Below, in pieces: positions 54,331 through 64,000 of a DNA stretch of 64,000 nt. The translations under genes and the position numbers were made by a program. How positions within the stretch are numbered: position 1 is the first letter of the stretch; every line of letters begins with the position of its first letter. The stretch spans positions 46,434,826-46,498,825 of the forward strand of contig NC_081554.1 of NCBI RefSeq assembly GCF_963082655.1, written 5' to 3'. The notes under the pieces were generated by a model, which saw nothing but the letters and a program-made list of their open reading frames with translations, was not told where the DNA came from and ran no database searches. The DNA is from Stomoxys calcitrans. Lineage: Eukaryota; Arthropoda; Insecta; Diptera; Muscidae.

Positions 54331-55632
54331 CCGCTGAAAATTCATCTACAAACCAGTGTGAGCTCCTGGAAAGCCTACCATTTCTGACAAACATAAGGAC
54401 ATGAAAACATGAAAGTATCGATAGAACAGCGCCAGACAACACTCATTACGACTATGTTCAAGGAAGCCCATAGAGTTGGATACCCTAATGTCTCCAATCA
54501 ACGTCCAAGGATGATTTTGGAGCTCCAGCCCATGCATCTTGTACTCCATTTTCGACTTTATAAAAGTGGTATAGATGTTAAGAAGACCAGAAAGAGTGAA
54601 GTAATTCTTGCACCGTTTAAGGAAGCCTAAGGACTTGAATGCTTTTGCCGACACTTCGAATACATCACATTGTATTGTATCTTCATGTACGGAACATCAA
54701 GAGCATCTGATTGTTCAACGCCATTGTGCGTCAGCGAATCGATTGTGTGACAACAAACAGTACTGAGTCATCCGTGCATTCAAATCTACTCGATTTATTC
54801 AACCCCAATCCGAAATGGCCTGTAAATCCTGGCAGGATGTATCGTCCATAACCCGCCTCCTGTCCTCAAGCTCTCGAGGACTCGGTCTATGGTCAAATGA
54901 GAACGAATGACAGAGATTACTGTCATCCACAAATGAGTATAACGGATTCTTTGTCTGCCTCAACAGATCGTCGATGAAAATAAGAGAAAGAGAAGGGGAA
55001 AGGGTAAGGACAGAGCCCAAGGGTACACTTGGGGTCAATTTATGCTCATTGGATGAGAACCCATCTACAACCACACGTACAGTACGATATGTGAGAAAAC
55101 TCGAAATAAATCGATAATGGCTTCTATCGAGATCAAATGCGAAAAGCTTTGATAGTAGTGTACCGTGCCAGACCCCATTAAATGCCTTGGAGATATACTG
55201 AGTCACAACCTTACTCTCACCAAACTGGTGAATTGAGCGACTCGAACGTTCCGACAGAAATCCCACTAGGTTTTGTCTGCGAAACCCATACGGTTGATCG
55301 CTTAGAAGGCCATTGCAATCTAAATGCAACACAAGATGGGCATTTACCATAACCGTAACCTGGGAGAGAGAGGAACATATCGCAATCGGCCGGTAATTCG
55401 CAAGGTTGTTCATCTCACCTTTCTTGGATATTGGCTGAACGTTCGCAACCTTCCAACGCGGCGGGAAGACTCCCGTACTGTAAGCAAAGTTTTCCAACCT
55501 TCGGTTGCGTAATGGACGATCAAGCCCCGAAGAACACTTGCGCAAGACAAGTGTTGCTTTGCCATCCGGGACCGAGCATTTATTTACGACGTTTGAAAAA
55601 ATATCTGCATAATTTTCGTTTATGCGGAGTGG
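54331..55632 (-). mobile_element. LINE-C (CR1/L2-like) fragment
   Basis: On the minus strand it runs from the RT start (SNVVNKCSVPDGKATLV near 55600) to the region after RT. It has lost the C-terminal end present at 60.42-60.84 kb. The long frame is described separately; beyond it the sequence is frameshifted. Confidence 0.75.
54799..55545 (-). pseudogene. LINE-C reverse transcriptase, 248 codons
   Basis: This is the longest retrotransposon frame in the window. RT landmarks in order are VANVQPISKKGE (about residues 34-45), NYRPIAI, GFRRQ, a degraded first palm motif QYISKAFNGVW (usually with Asp), PLGSV, and the catalytic box SFVDDSN near residue 200. The first palm Asp appears changed (D to Q/Y context) and an insertion lies in the PQGS block, so it is unlikely to be active. 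The frame ends at a shared WG position where the copy at 60.1 kb reads on. Confidence 0.8.
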
Positions 55633-55639
55633 TAGTTTG

Positions 55640-55915
55640 ATACCCGGCAGGGAAAAGCCGCCATATAGACCGATCGACAGATTTGACTTCTTGAGCCCTT
55701 TGAAGCCCCAAAATTTTCATTCCATTTTGCTGACATTTGGACCAAAGAGTCTTGAGTTATGACTTCTTATATCCATGCTAAGTTTGATTCACATCGGTCT
55801 ATAGTCAGATATAGCCCCCAATATAAAGCGATCCCCGGATTTGACTTCTTCAGCCCTTAAAAACCTAAATTTTCACCTGATTTGGCTGAAATTTGGTTCA
55901 AAACCCTATCTTATG
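55640..55915 (-). repeat. S1-type monomers, reversed
   Basis: Two diverged monomers (GCCGCCATATAGACCGATC, GATATAGCCCCC) face the plus-strand array that follows. Confidence 0.6.
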
Positions 55916-56930
55916 ACATGAGAGGATCCGATGTACAAAATTTTAGGCAAATCGGATAATAATTGCGACCTCTAGAGAAGTCAATATCCCAGATCGGTTT
56001 ATATGGCAGCTATGTCAGGTTATGAACCGATTTGCACCATACTTTGCGCAGTTGTTGGATATCATAACAAACCACGTTGTGCAAAATTTCATTCCAATCG
56101 GATAAGAATTGCGCCCTCTGGAAGCTCAAGAAGTCAAGACCCAAAATTGGTTTAAATGGCAGCTATATCAGGTTATGAACCGATTTGAACCGTACTAAAT
56201 ACAGTTGTTAGATATCATAGCAAAACACGTCGTGCAAAATTTCATTCCAATCGGATAAGAATTGCGCCCTCTAGAGGCTCAAGAAGTCAAGATCCAAGAT
56301 CGGTTTATATGGCAGCTATATCAGGCTATGGACCGATTTGAACCATTCTTGGTATAGTTGTTGAATATCATAACAAAACACGTCGTACAAAATTTCATTC
56401 AAATCGGATAGGAATTGCGCCCTCTAGAGGCTCAAGAAGTCAAGACCTAAAATCGGTTTAAATGGCAGCTATATCAGGTTAGGGACCTATTTGAACCATA
56501 CTTGGAACAGTTGTTGGATATCATAACAAAACACGTCGTGCAAAATTTCATTCCATCCGGATAAGAATTGCGCACTCTAGAGGCTCAAGAAGTCAAGACC
56601 CAAGATCGGTTTATATGGCAGCTATATCAAAACATGGACCGATATGACCCATTTACAATCCCAACCGACCTACACTAATAAGAAGTATTTGTGCTAAATT
56701 TCAAGTGGCTAGTTTTATTCGTTGGAAAGTAAGCGTGCTTTCGACAGACAGACGGACGGACGGACAGACTGACTGACATGGCTAGATCTACATAAAATGT
56801 CAGGACGATCAAGAATATATATACTATATGGGGTCTCTGACGAATATTTCGAGTAGTTACTAACAGAATGACGAAATTAGTATACCCCCATCCTATGGTG
56901 GAGTGTATAATTAAGAATTATTTGTTATGA
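55916..56930 (+). mobile_element. S1 element, plus orientation
   Basis: Boxes of the GGTTTATATGG type start at 55995, 56148, 56301, 56454 and 56607, exactly 153 bp apart four times. The 3' end has GACAGACAGACGGACGGACG (about 56743), the core ATGGCTAGATCTAC, (TA)n and a terminal CCCCATCCTATGGTGGAG. The 5' cap is missing. Confidence 0.8.
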
Positions 56931-57019
56931 CAGTAGAAACTTTTCATTCCCTGCAGGATGTGTCCTGTGACAGGTAACTAATTCTCCAGATTAGAACCGT
57001 TATATTTGACTACACATTT

Positions 57020-57412
57020 CCTGTAGGGAAGTTATAGACCGATATGGACCGTACTTATAATGGCTGTTTAAAGTCATAGAAAAATATCACCTCCAAAATT
57101 TTAGGCAAATCGAGTAAAAATTGCGCCAAATCGAGTAAAAATTGGCAGCTACATCAACACATGGACCGATATGGCCCATTCACTATCCCATGTGACCTAT
57201 ACTAATACGAAGTATTTATGCAAAATTTCAAGCACCTAGCTTCACTTCTTCGAAAGTTTGAGTGCTTTAGACAGACTGACGGAAGGATATGTCTAGGTCG
57301 ACTAAGAATGTCATGACTATCAAGAGCATGAGGTCTTAGACGAATATTTCGAGGTATTACAATCGGAAAGACGAAATGAGTTTTCCCCCCAACCTATGGT
57401 GAAGGGTATACA
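57020..57412 (+). mobile_element. S1 element, truncated
   Basis: One monomer and a 3' module (AGACAGACTGACGG, TCTAGGTCGACTAAGAATG, no TA tract) ending CCAACCTATGGTGAAGGGTA. Confidence 0.65.
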
Positions 57413-57454
57413 AATTTTGTTGACTTGGACACTCTAATGGACATGAACTGTCAT

Positions 57455-57590
57455 TGCTGAATTCTTCACCAATGTTGCTGGTGAAGGGATAACCACTGCT
57501 GAAAGCATTTGTTGATATTCTCGCCAGGCTTAAAACCCAGGCGTTCAGTGTCGTAGGAGGACAAGCTAACCCTTGCTCAATTGTAGTTCC
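57455..57590 (-). mobile_element. SINE-A head fragment
   Basis: On the minus strand it has GGGTTAGCTTGTCC, CTGAACGCCTGGGTT and GGTTATCCCTTCACC, the head and first part of the body. Confidence 0.65.
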
Positions 57591-58695
57591 AGATGTGTTC
57601 TCCCTGCATGGGAAAAGGGAGAAATATGCACATTGTTGCTAATGTCACTGCAACTTTACCAAATGGTTTATATTTTTACATGCAAAAAAGACTACTTCTA
57701 ACAACTCAACTTCAAAACACCTAGAATATTTTTCATAAAACATTTCTTGATACTGTCGGTAGTTTTTTTTGCTGTCCCTAAAAGTATGCTTTCTTTATAT
57801 CAATTGTTCGTACAAGAATCGTTTTCTTCCAACCCATCCATCTCAATACTTTACTGGCTGGACACTGTACCTGTGTACATGCAAACAAACAACTATATAT
57901 CCGCCAATAACAACATGTACAAAATTGTTAAGTTGCAAATGCACACACACACACTCACATTAATAGCCATTGGCGCAGAGATTCAAGGCAATGCGAGCAA
58001 TGAGAGCCCTCTTGCCAGTTCTCTTTATCGTTTGAAATAATGGTTGGCTTTAAATACTGAATGGAATTTGGAATGAATTAAGAATGAAGAAGAGTCATTG
58101 CGAGTTTAGACCGCTTTCTACTCCACACATGCGAGTGTTCATGGTGCTGTGCGTATGTGTGTGCGTATGCTTTTGAAATGATAGCATATCCTTGGTTTGT
58201 GCGGTTTATAACCTCTTTGACCTCATAAACCATCAATCTAAGCTACAGAGTGTTATATGTACATATTTATGCATACACATACACTCGAATACACCATACA
58301 AACTCTTACGCATTAACAAATACAGAGTCGGGCTAACATTTTCAGTTAAATAAAGATTCCTATTTTTTATTTGGAAATCTATGTTGTATGTTGACGACTC
58401 GGTTGTGTGTTTGCTTGTGTGTGAGTGCGAGTGCCAGTGCTAGTTTTGTTTATGCCAGTCGTTTTTGCGTTCAGAGCTTAAATCGTATCAACATTTTGCC
58501 ATAAAAGCTTAACGCTTACCAATCCACACTATTTTTCCTTCTTTTACAGCGATTTATAAAAAATAAAATAAACGAGTATGAATACAAGTGCTCATACAGT
58601 GCGAAGACGTAGAGATTGTATTATTACACTTGGAAAAAATCGAAATTCAATTTCAACTTTTTCAACCGTTTGTGGTGTTTGAAATATTTATCAAA
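57591..58695. other. Unassigned region with CA/GT tracts
   Basis: It has short (CA)n/(GT)n tracts near 57942 and 58400. TTCCTTCTTTTACAG near 58536-58550 resembles a splice acceptor, but no exon can be supported. Confidence 0.35.
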
Positions 58696-58699
58696 TACC

Positions 58700-59848
58700 T
58701 TAAGGTAGGGTCCGACCCTATAAGGTAGGGTCGGAAATGGATATTTCATGTCCGTCCGACTAGCCATGCCCGTCTGTCTGTTGAAATCGTACTAAAGTCT
58801 TTAAAAATACAGATATTGAGCTGAAACTTTGCACAGATTCTTTTTTTGTCCATAAGCTGGTTGACTTGGAAGATAGGCTATATCGGACTATATCTTGCTA
58901 TAGCCCCATATAGACTGATCCACTGATTTAAGGTCTTAGGCCCATAAAAGTCACATTTATTATCCGATTTTGCGAAAATTTGGGTCTGGGCGTTGTGTTA
59001 GGCCAGTTGACATTCTTCTTCAATTTGGCCCAGATTGGTCGAAATTTTGATATAGCTGCCATATAGACAGTTCCGCCGATTAGGGTCTTAGGCCCTTAAA
59101 AGCCACATTTAATGTCCAATTTTGCCAATATTTGAGACAGTGAGTTGTATTAGGCCCCCCGACATCCTTCTTTAATTTGTCTCAGATCGGTCCAGAAAAG
59201 TAACATTTATTGTCCGATTTCGCCGAAATTTGGGACAATAAGTTTTTTTAGGCCCCTCGACATCTTTCTGCAATTTCGCCCAGGACAGTTCAGATTTGGA
59301 TATAGCTGCCACATAGACCGATATCTAGATTAATGGTTTTTGGGGCCATAAAAGGCGCTTAAATTGTCCCATTTCTCCGAAACTTAGGACAGTGAGATGT
59401 GTAAGGCTCTTCGGCATATTTCTGCAATTTAGCTCAGATAAGTTCAGGTTTGGATATAGCTGCCATATAGACAGATCTCTCGATTTATGGTTTTGGACCC
59501 AAAAAAGGCGCTTTTATTATCCGATGGCCCCGAAATTTGGAACAGTGAGTTGTGTTAGGACCTTCAACATCCCTGGTCTAGATCGGTCCAGATTTGGATG
59601 TAGCTGCCACATAATTCCATTTCGCTGAAAATTGACACAGTGACTTATATTTTCGACATCCGTGTCGTTTATGGTTCAGACCGGTCTATATTTGGATATA
59701 GCTACCAAAAAAATCAATATTTTTTTCTTCAATATTGAACAGTGACTTGTTCTTATTAGACCACTCAATGTCCGTGCCGAATTTGGTCCCAATCGGACCA
59801 TATCTAGAAATAACTGCTATTGTTTTTAATTCCTTTTTTTTGGTAGTT
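58700..59848 (-). mobile_element. S4 element
   Basis: It opens with a reversed (GTCY)n remnant (GTCCGTCCGACTAGCC, CCGTCTGTCTGTTG). About six monomers with GATATAGCTGCCATATAGAC and TTTGGGACAGTGAG blocks follow. The cap end is replaced by LINE-C at about 59848. Confidence 0.7.
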
Positions 59849-60940
59849 CGTTCGATTTATTTGGAGCTTTCTCAGAGATTTCACTATTCGAGTCGTTATA
59901 GATGGGTTCTCATCCAATGAGCACAAATTGACCGCAGGTATACCCCAGGGCTCTGTTCTTTCTCCTTCTCTTTTTCTTATTTTCATCAACGATCTGTTGG
60001 GTCAGACATCGAATCCGATGTACTCATTTGCGGAGGACAGTAATCTCTGTCATTCGTAGTCATTCGACCATAGGCCAAGTCTTCGAGAGATTGAGGACAA
60101 GAGGCGGATTATGAACGATACACTCTGCCAGGATTTGCTGGCCATTTCTGAGTGGGATCGAATGAATCGAGTAGATTTTAATGCACGGAAGACTCAGTCC
60201 TGCTGGTTGTCACACAAACGATTCGCTGACCCATTACGATCATCTTTGTTTATCAACGGTGTAGATGTTGAGCAATCAGAAGCTTTTGATGTTCTGGGCA
60301 AGAAAATACAAAGTGATGTCCGTTCGACTAAACATGTATTCGAAGTGTCGAAAGAAGGTGTAAGAATTACTTCACTCCGTCTGATCTTCTTAACATCTAC
60401 ACCACTTTCATAAGGCCGAAAATGGAGTACAACTCACATGTATGGGCTGGAGCTTCAAAATCATCCCTGGAGCTACTGGACCGTGTACAGAGGAGAGCGA
60501 TGGCGTTGATTGGGGACAGTGGGGTATCCAACTCTATTGCCTCCCTTCATCATCGTCGCAATGTGGGTTGTTTGGCGCTGTTCTATCGGAACTTTCATGG
60601 TGTGTGTTCGTCTGAAATTCGTCTTCATATTCCTGATATAAGGATGTATTTCAGGGATACTAGACCTTCCAGGAACTCAAATCCGTTTGGAATTGATTGG
60701 CCAGCAGACCGCACAATGCATAATAGAGAGAATTCTAATTTCGCCCCAACCGTTCGTATGTGGAATCGACTTCCGGTTAATGTTTTTCTCACCCACTTTG
60801 ACATCCAAAGATTTAAGACAAATGTCAATAAGCACTACATCCTTTTCCCCCCCCTCCAATTCCTAATTTCCTCTCGCCAACGCAATGCACTGCATTCATT
60901 GGGGACATCCACTGCGTGTTGGCCGACAGAAAAAAAAAAT
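59849..60940 (+). mobile_element. LINE-C (CR1/L2-like), 3' half with A-rich tail
   Basis: It runs from mid-RT to the end of the element and finishes in a run of A at about 60930. The catalytic box reads SFAEDSN, not SFVDDSN, so the first catalytic Asp is Glu. A stop follows CHS and a frameshift lies near 60410. Confidence 0.75.
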
Positions 60941-60997
60941 GAAAGGTATTCGGGAGTAGATTACGAATCTGGTACACAAAATCAAATTGATGTATAG
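60422..60997 (+). pseudogene. LINE-C C-terminal region
   Basis: 191 codons, of which about 160 are LINE-C: LELLDRVQRRAMALIGDSGV, SLHHRRNVGCLALFYRNFHG, WPADRTMHNRENSNFAPTVR and MWNRLPVNVF...RFKTNVNKHY. The last part runs through the A-rich tail into S3 sequence. Confidence 0.75.
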
Positions 60998-62187
60998 GGG
61001 GTCATACCCATCCCCCGAAAACGCCCCAAATGGACATATTAACCAGCTATGGGTATATGGGACTCAGCTTGTTTGTTTGTTACGGCTAAACCGATTTTGT
61101 TCAAATTTTCACAGATTGTGTAGATTTTTGTGGAAAGAAACATAGGTTATATAATTTTTTAATATCAGATGGGGGCGGATCCTCCCCCATAGGTTATATA
61201 ATTTTTTAATATCGGATAAGGGCGGATCCTCCCCCATTCCCCAAAACCACCACCCAAAATCAAAAGTTGGCCGATACGTAACTCAAATCAACGGTATTTA
61301 GAAGTAAAGAACGAATTTGATAACTATAGGTTGCCCAAAAAGTAATTGCGGATTTTTCATATAGTCGTCGTTGACAAATTTTTTCACAGCTTATGGCTCT
61401 GTAATTGCATTCTTTCTTCTGTCAGTTATCAGCTGTTACTTTTAGCTTGCTTTAGAAAAAAAGTGTAAAAAAAGTACATTTGATTAAAGTTCATTCTAAG
61501 TTTTATTAAAAATGCATTTACTTTCTTTTAAAAAATCCGCAATTACTTTTTGGGCAACCCAATATTTCCAGGGCAAAGCGCCGGTGGGAGCCCCATCTCC
61601 AAAACACCCTCCAAACGGTTCACTTTTACCGTCCATGGCTACTTGGGACTTCAATTGAAGGGATTTGGGAGTGAAGCACAAATTGAATATGGATATTTAA
61701 GTCGAAATGTCTGAGGTGCCATCGCTCCCCACTTCGCATTACCCTAATTTTCAAAAAACATGATACCGGTGTTTTGTAATGCGATTCGTTCGAAATTTTT
61801 TTTGCACTCTTACAGTGACCTAAAACAAAACATGGTTTATATTGTTGGGGTCGGGTGCCTGGGGGCCACCCAAAACCCTTCACATGGATATATAGACCAA
61901 TCACGACAATATATGGCTCAAACGAAAGGTGCTTGAGAAAAAAATGAATTTGATATCTAATTGAATAGCCATATGTTTGGGGTCGAGGTGACTTCTATAA
62001 AAGCTATTTGGGATTACGAAATTGATATGCACTCCACACTCAAACGGTACTTTTTTCAGCGACATAGGTGGATATGGGCTACTGTGGCACGAATTCGATA
62101 TCCACATTCAAGGCGAAGTGTCCCCACCCCAAAAAGACACTAGAGAGTTTAAGAAGGCGCAGCGGGTTGTGCCCGGTTCAGCTAGTT
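60945..62187 (-). mobile_element. S3 element in reverse, holding a mariner MITE
   Basis: It reads in reverse from the terminal stretch (TTTGTTTGTTACGGCTAAAC, 61070-61090) through monomers to the head end (GAAGGCGCAGCGGGTTGTGC, CCGGTTCAGCTAG at 62187). The segment that holds SINE-A in the 22-kb and 48-kb copies has ordinary S3 sequence here. Confidence 0.7.
61329..61562. mobile_element. mariner-derived MITE in S3
   Basis: It has the same 5' and 3' parts as the other MITEs. The left end has lost its first bases (TATAGGTTGCCC), and the right end AACCCAA is followed by TA. Confidence 0.85.
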
Positions 62188-62189
62188 TT

Positions 62190-63405
62190 ATATATCTTTG
62201 ACTTGATACTTTCTGCAGAACCAATTTTGCTTTTCAAATCTTCAAAGGAAACCTCATTTGGATATTTTACAGCCTTTTCTTTCCTTTCTACCCATAAATG
62301 AAAGAGTTATGCTTTTAATTGTTTTTTCTATGTGTATGTGTGGCAAAAACTACTGCATTCGTTCGTAGGAGCGGTTCTTACTATTTTTGGTGATAAATGA
62401 TGCTAAAACCCCATACACAAAAATACGGAAAAATTCCTTCTTTTTTGCGGTGGTTTTATGCTGTTTTTGTAAGCATCTGAAAATGTGAATATCTCATGCT
62501 GTAGAGAATAGAAACACTTATGTTTACTGCATCATCCAACGGAATGACAAATGATTCCGGACTTGAACATTTCAGGAGAGGAAAATGATGCTTCGAAATG
62601 AAAGAAAAGGGCTGAAAAAATGAAGTTAAGTGTTTATTTTTCTATAAACGCCAGAGGGTTCTTGTGCCAAGACCACGGAGGGTGAAATGTGGAGTTGCTA
62701 CATTTTGCATAATCAATAATAAATCAACGAAGACAACACAAAGGGGAAATAATCATTATTTAGACTTTTTTGTTTGTGGAACTCTACTCCAGTCTTCGTT
62801 TAACACGAATCTTAATAGAGGAAGTGAGCACTTCATCGCCCCTTTATGACCCGTTTCCTATGATTAATAACACAATTGTTTGTACCTACAACCAGAGAGC
62901 CCTTTAGGAATTAACTCATAAATTGACTTAATGAGGGAAGGCTAAAAAAAAAATGAAAATGAAAATGTCCAACAACACAACACAGGTTTAGTTCAATCAT
63001 TGCCAATAGAAGACCTATGAAAAATAGTACAAAATCAATAAAAGTATGCTTGCCTTACAGGAAAAAGAGATTTCAAATGAAAAATTATGTAAAACAAATT
63101 CTATCAAAAGAGAATATGGGCAAGTAAAACACATTACTCCACATAACTTTGAAATGAGGAAAAGCATAAATGAAAATGCAGAAATGAATATTTTAATGGG
63201 CTTGTGGCTGATTTATACATTGAACTATGATTGTATTTAAGAAAGGTTTCCAATTACATGAAAACTTTCGACAGGGTCATGAAGGCTACTGTGTTTTAGT
63301 AACATGGAATAAAGGGGTTTCGATTTCATTATATCTATGAGGTCTAATCGAAAAAAAAACGGTTTTTTTTCAAATTTAGTGAGTTAAGTAAGTTCGATTT
63401 TTGCA
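62190..63405. other. Unassigned AT-rich region
   Basis: No domain or repeat family recognised, apart from A-rich tracts near 62947. Confidence 0.4.
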
Positions 63406-63407
63406 TT

Positions 63408-64000
63408 TTTATACCCTCCTTCATAAAAGTTGGTGGTATATTAATTTCTTCATTTCGTTTGTAACACATTGAAATATTGATCTAAGACCCAAAAATGTAT
63501 ATATATTCATGATGGTCCTGAAATTCTACCTCGATTTAGCCTGGTCCGTCCGTCTGTCTGCCGAAAGCACGCTAACCTTCGAAGGAATAAGGCTAGGCGC
63601 TTGAAATTTTCCACGATTACTTTCAATTAGTGTGAGTCGGTTGGGATTGTAAATGGTCTATATCGGTCCATGTTTTGATATAGCCAACATATGAACCGAT
63701 CCTGAATCTTGACTTCTTGAGCCAAAAGAGGATGCATTCTTTTCCGATTTCGCTGAAATTTTGCGCCATGTGTAAACTTTGACTTTCAAGAACTGTGCTT
63801 TATTTGGTCTTAACCGGTTCATTACATGATGTAACTCCCAAATTAACCGATATCGGGTTTTGAATTCTTGACCTCTAGAGGGCGCAATAATTATCCATTT
63901 TGGCTGAAATTTTGCAACATGCTTTTTATTTTGACTTCCAACAACTGTGCCAAGTATGGTCCAAATCGGTTCATAACCTGATATAGCTTCCATATAATCC
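63408..64000 (-). mobile_element. S1 element, reversed, cut by the window edge
   Basis: The terminal TATACCCTCCTTCATAAAAG, a (TA)n (about 63498), the core CCTCGATTTAGCCTGG and GTCCGTCCGTCTGTCTGCC are followed by two to three monomers running off the end. Confidence 0.75.

Noticed and set aside
1..64000. Integrated virus or LTR retrotransposon
   Set aside because: No LTR pair, gag, protease, integrase or viral replicase sequence was recognised.

Overview
The window looks like non-genic DNA from a higher fly (calyptrate or muscoid Diptera). I find no convincing host protein-coding gene, no rRNA, no functional tRNA gene and no CRISPR array. The fly assignment rests on dispersed elements ending in a (GTCY)n, conserved core, (TA)n module of the kind described as 'mini-me' in Diptera, on mariner and RTE/LOA-type retrotransposon remnants of insect type, and on long AT-rich spacers. 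The species cannot be named from the sequence alone.

Four groups of repeats fill most of the window. (1) Dispersed elements of roughly 0.5 to 1.5 kb are built from monomers of about 152 bp. I call the variants S1, S2 and S4; all share a box like GATATAGCTGCCATAT and a box like AAATTTCAGCCAAATCGG. (2) S3 elements (7.8, 11.3, 22.0-24.7, 48.0-51.8 and 60.9-62.2 kb) are G-rich, have about 130-145 bp monomers and carry a Helitron-like CTAG end. (3) There are broken non-LTR retrotransposons: two RTE copies (1-1.03 and 42.6-45.85 kb), three LOA/I-like families called LINE-A, LINE-B and LINE-D, and a CR1/L2-like family called LINE-C. (4) DNA transposons are present: mariner halves at 25.55 and 34.97 kb, four mariner-derived MITEs, and a foldback element at 4.66-5.27 kb with perfect 195-bp inverted arms. 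At least three tRNA-derived SINE families (SINE-A, -B, -C) are scattered among these.

Layout: 0-3.7 kb RTE, LINE-D, SINEs and LINE-A nested in LINE-B; 4.7-5.3 kb foldback transposon; 5.5-13.1 kb S1/S2/S3 arrays; 14.2-20.2 kb LINE-A, S1b, S4 and SINE-C; 20.2-22.0 kb unassigned; 22.0-24.7 kb S3; 24.9-28.7 kb LINE-B, mariner, S1 and S4; 29.7-35.7 kb LINE-D/C/B, SINEs, S2, mariner and a minisatellite; 36.3-41.65 kb LINE-A, S4, tandem arrays and an S1b higher-order array ending in a 12-bp minisatellite; 42.6-45.85 kb RTE with nested insertions; 46.9-47.7 kb a diverged duplication; 48.0-51.8 kb S3; 51.8-55.6 kb LINE-A/B/C fragments; 55.6-59.85 kb S1 and S4; 59.85-62.2 kb LINE-C and S3; 63.4 kb to the end S1.

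No genes act together as a pathway here. The history that can be read is one of nesting and local amplification: RTE holds S1 which holds a MITE, LINE-B holds LINE-A, S4 holds LINE-A, SINE-A holds SINE-B, and S3 carries SINE-A. The most interesting signals are the shared two-box ~152-bp monomer, the perfect 195-bp foldback arms that duplicate the start of a transposase, a SINE whose tail matches the LINE-B tail, and tandem arrays that appear to have grown from element ends. All family names are from pattern recognition, not from a database search.
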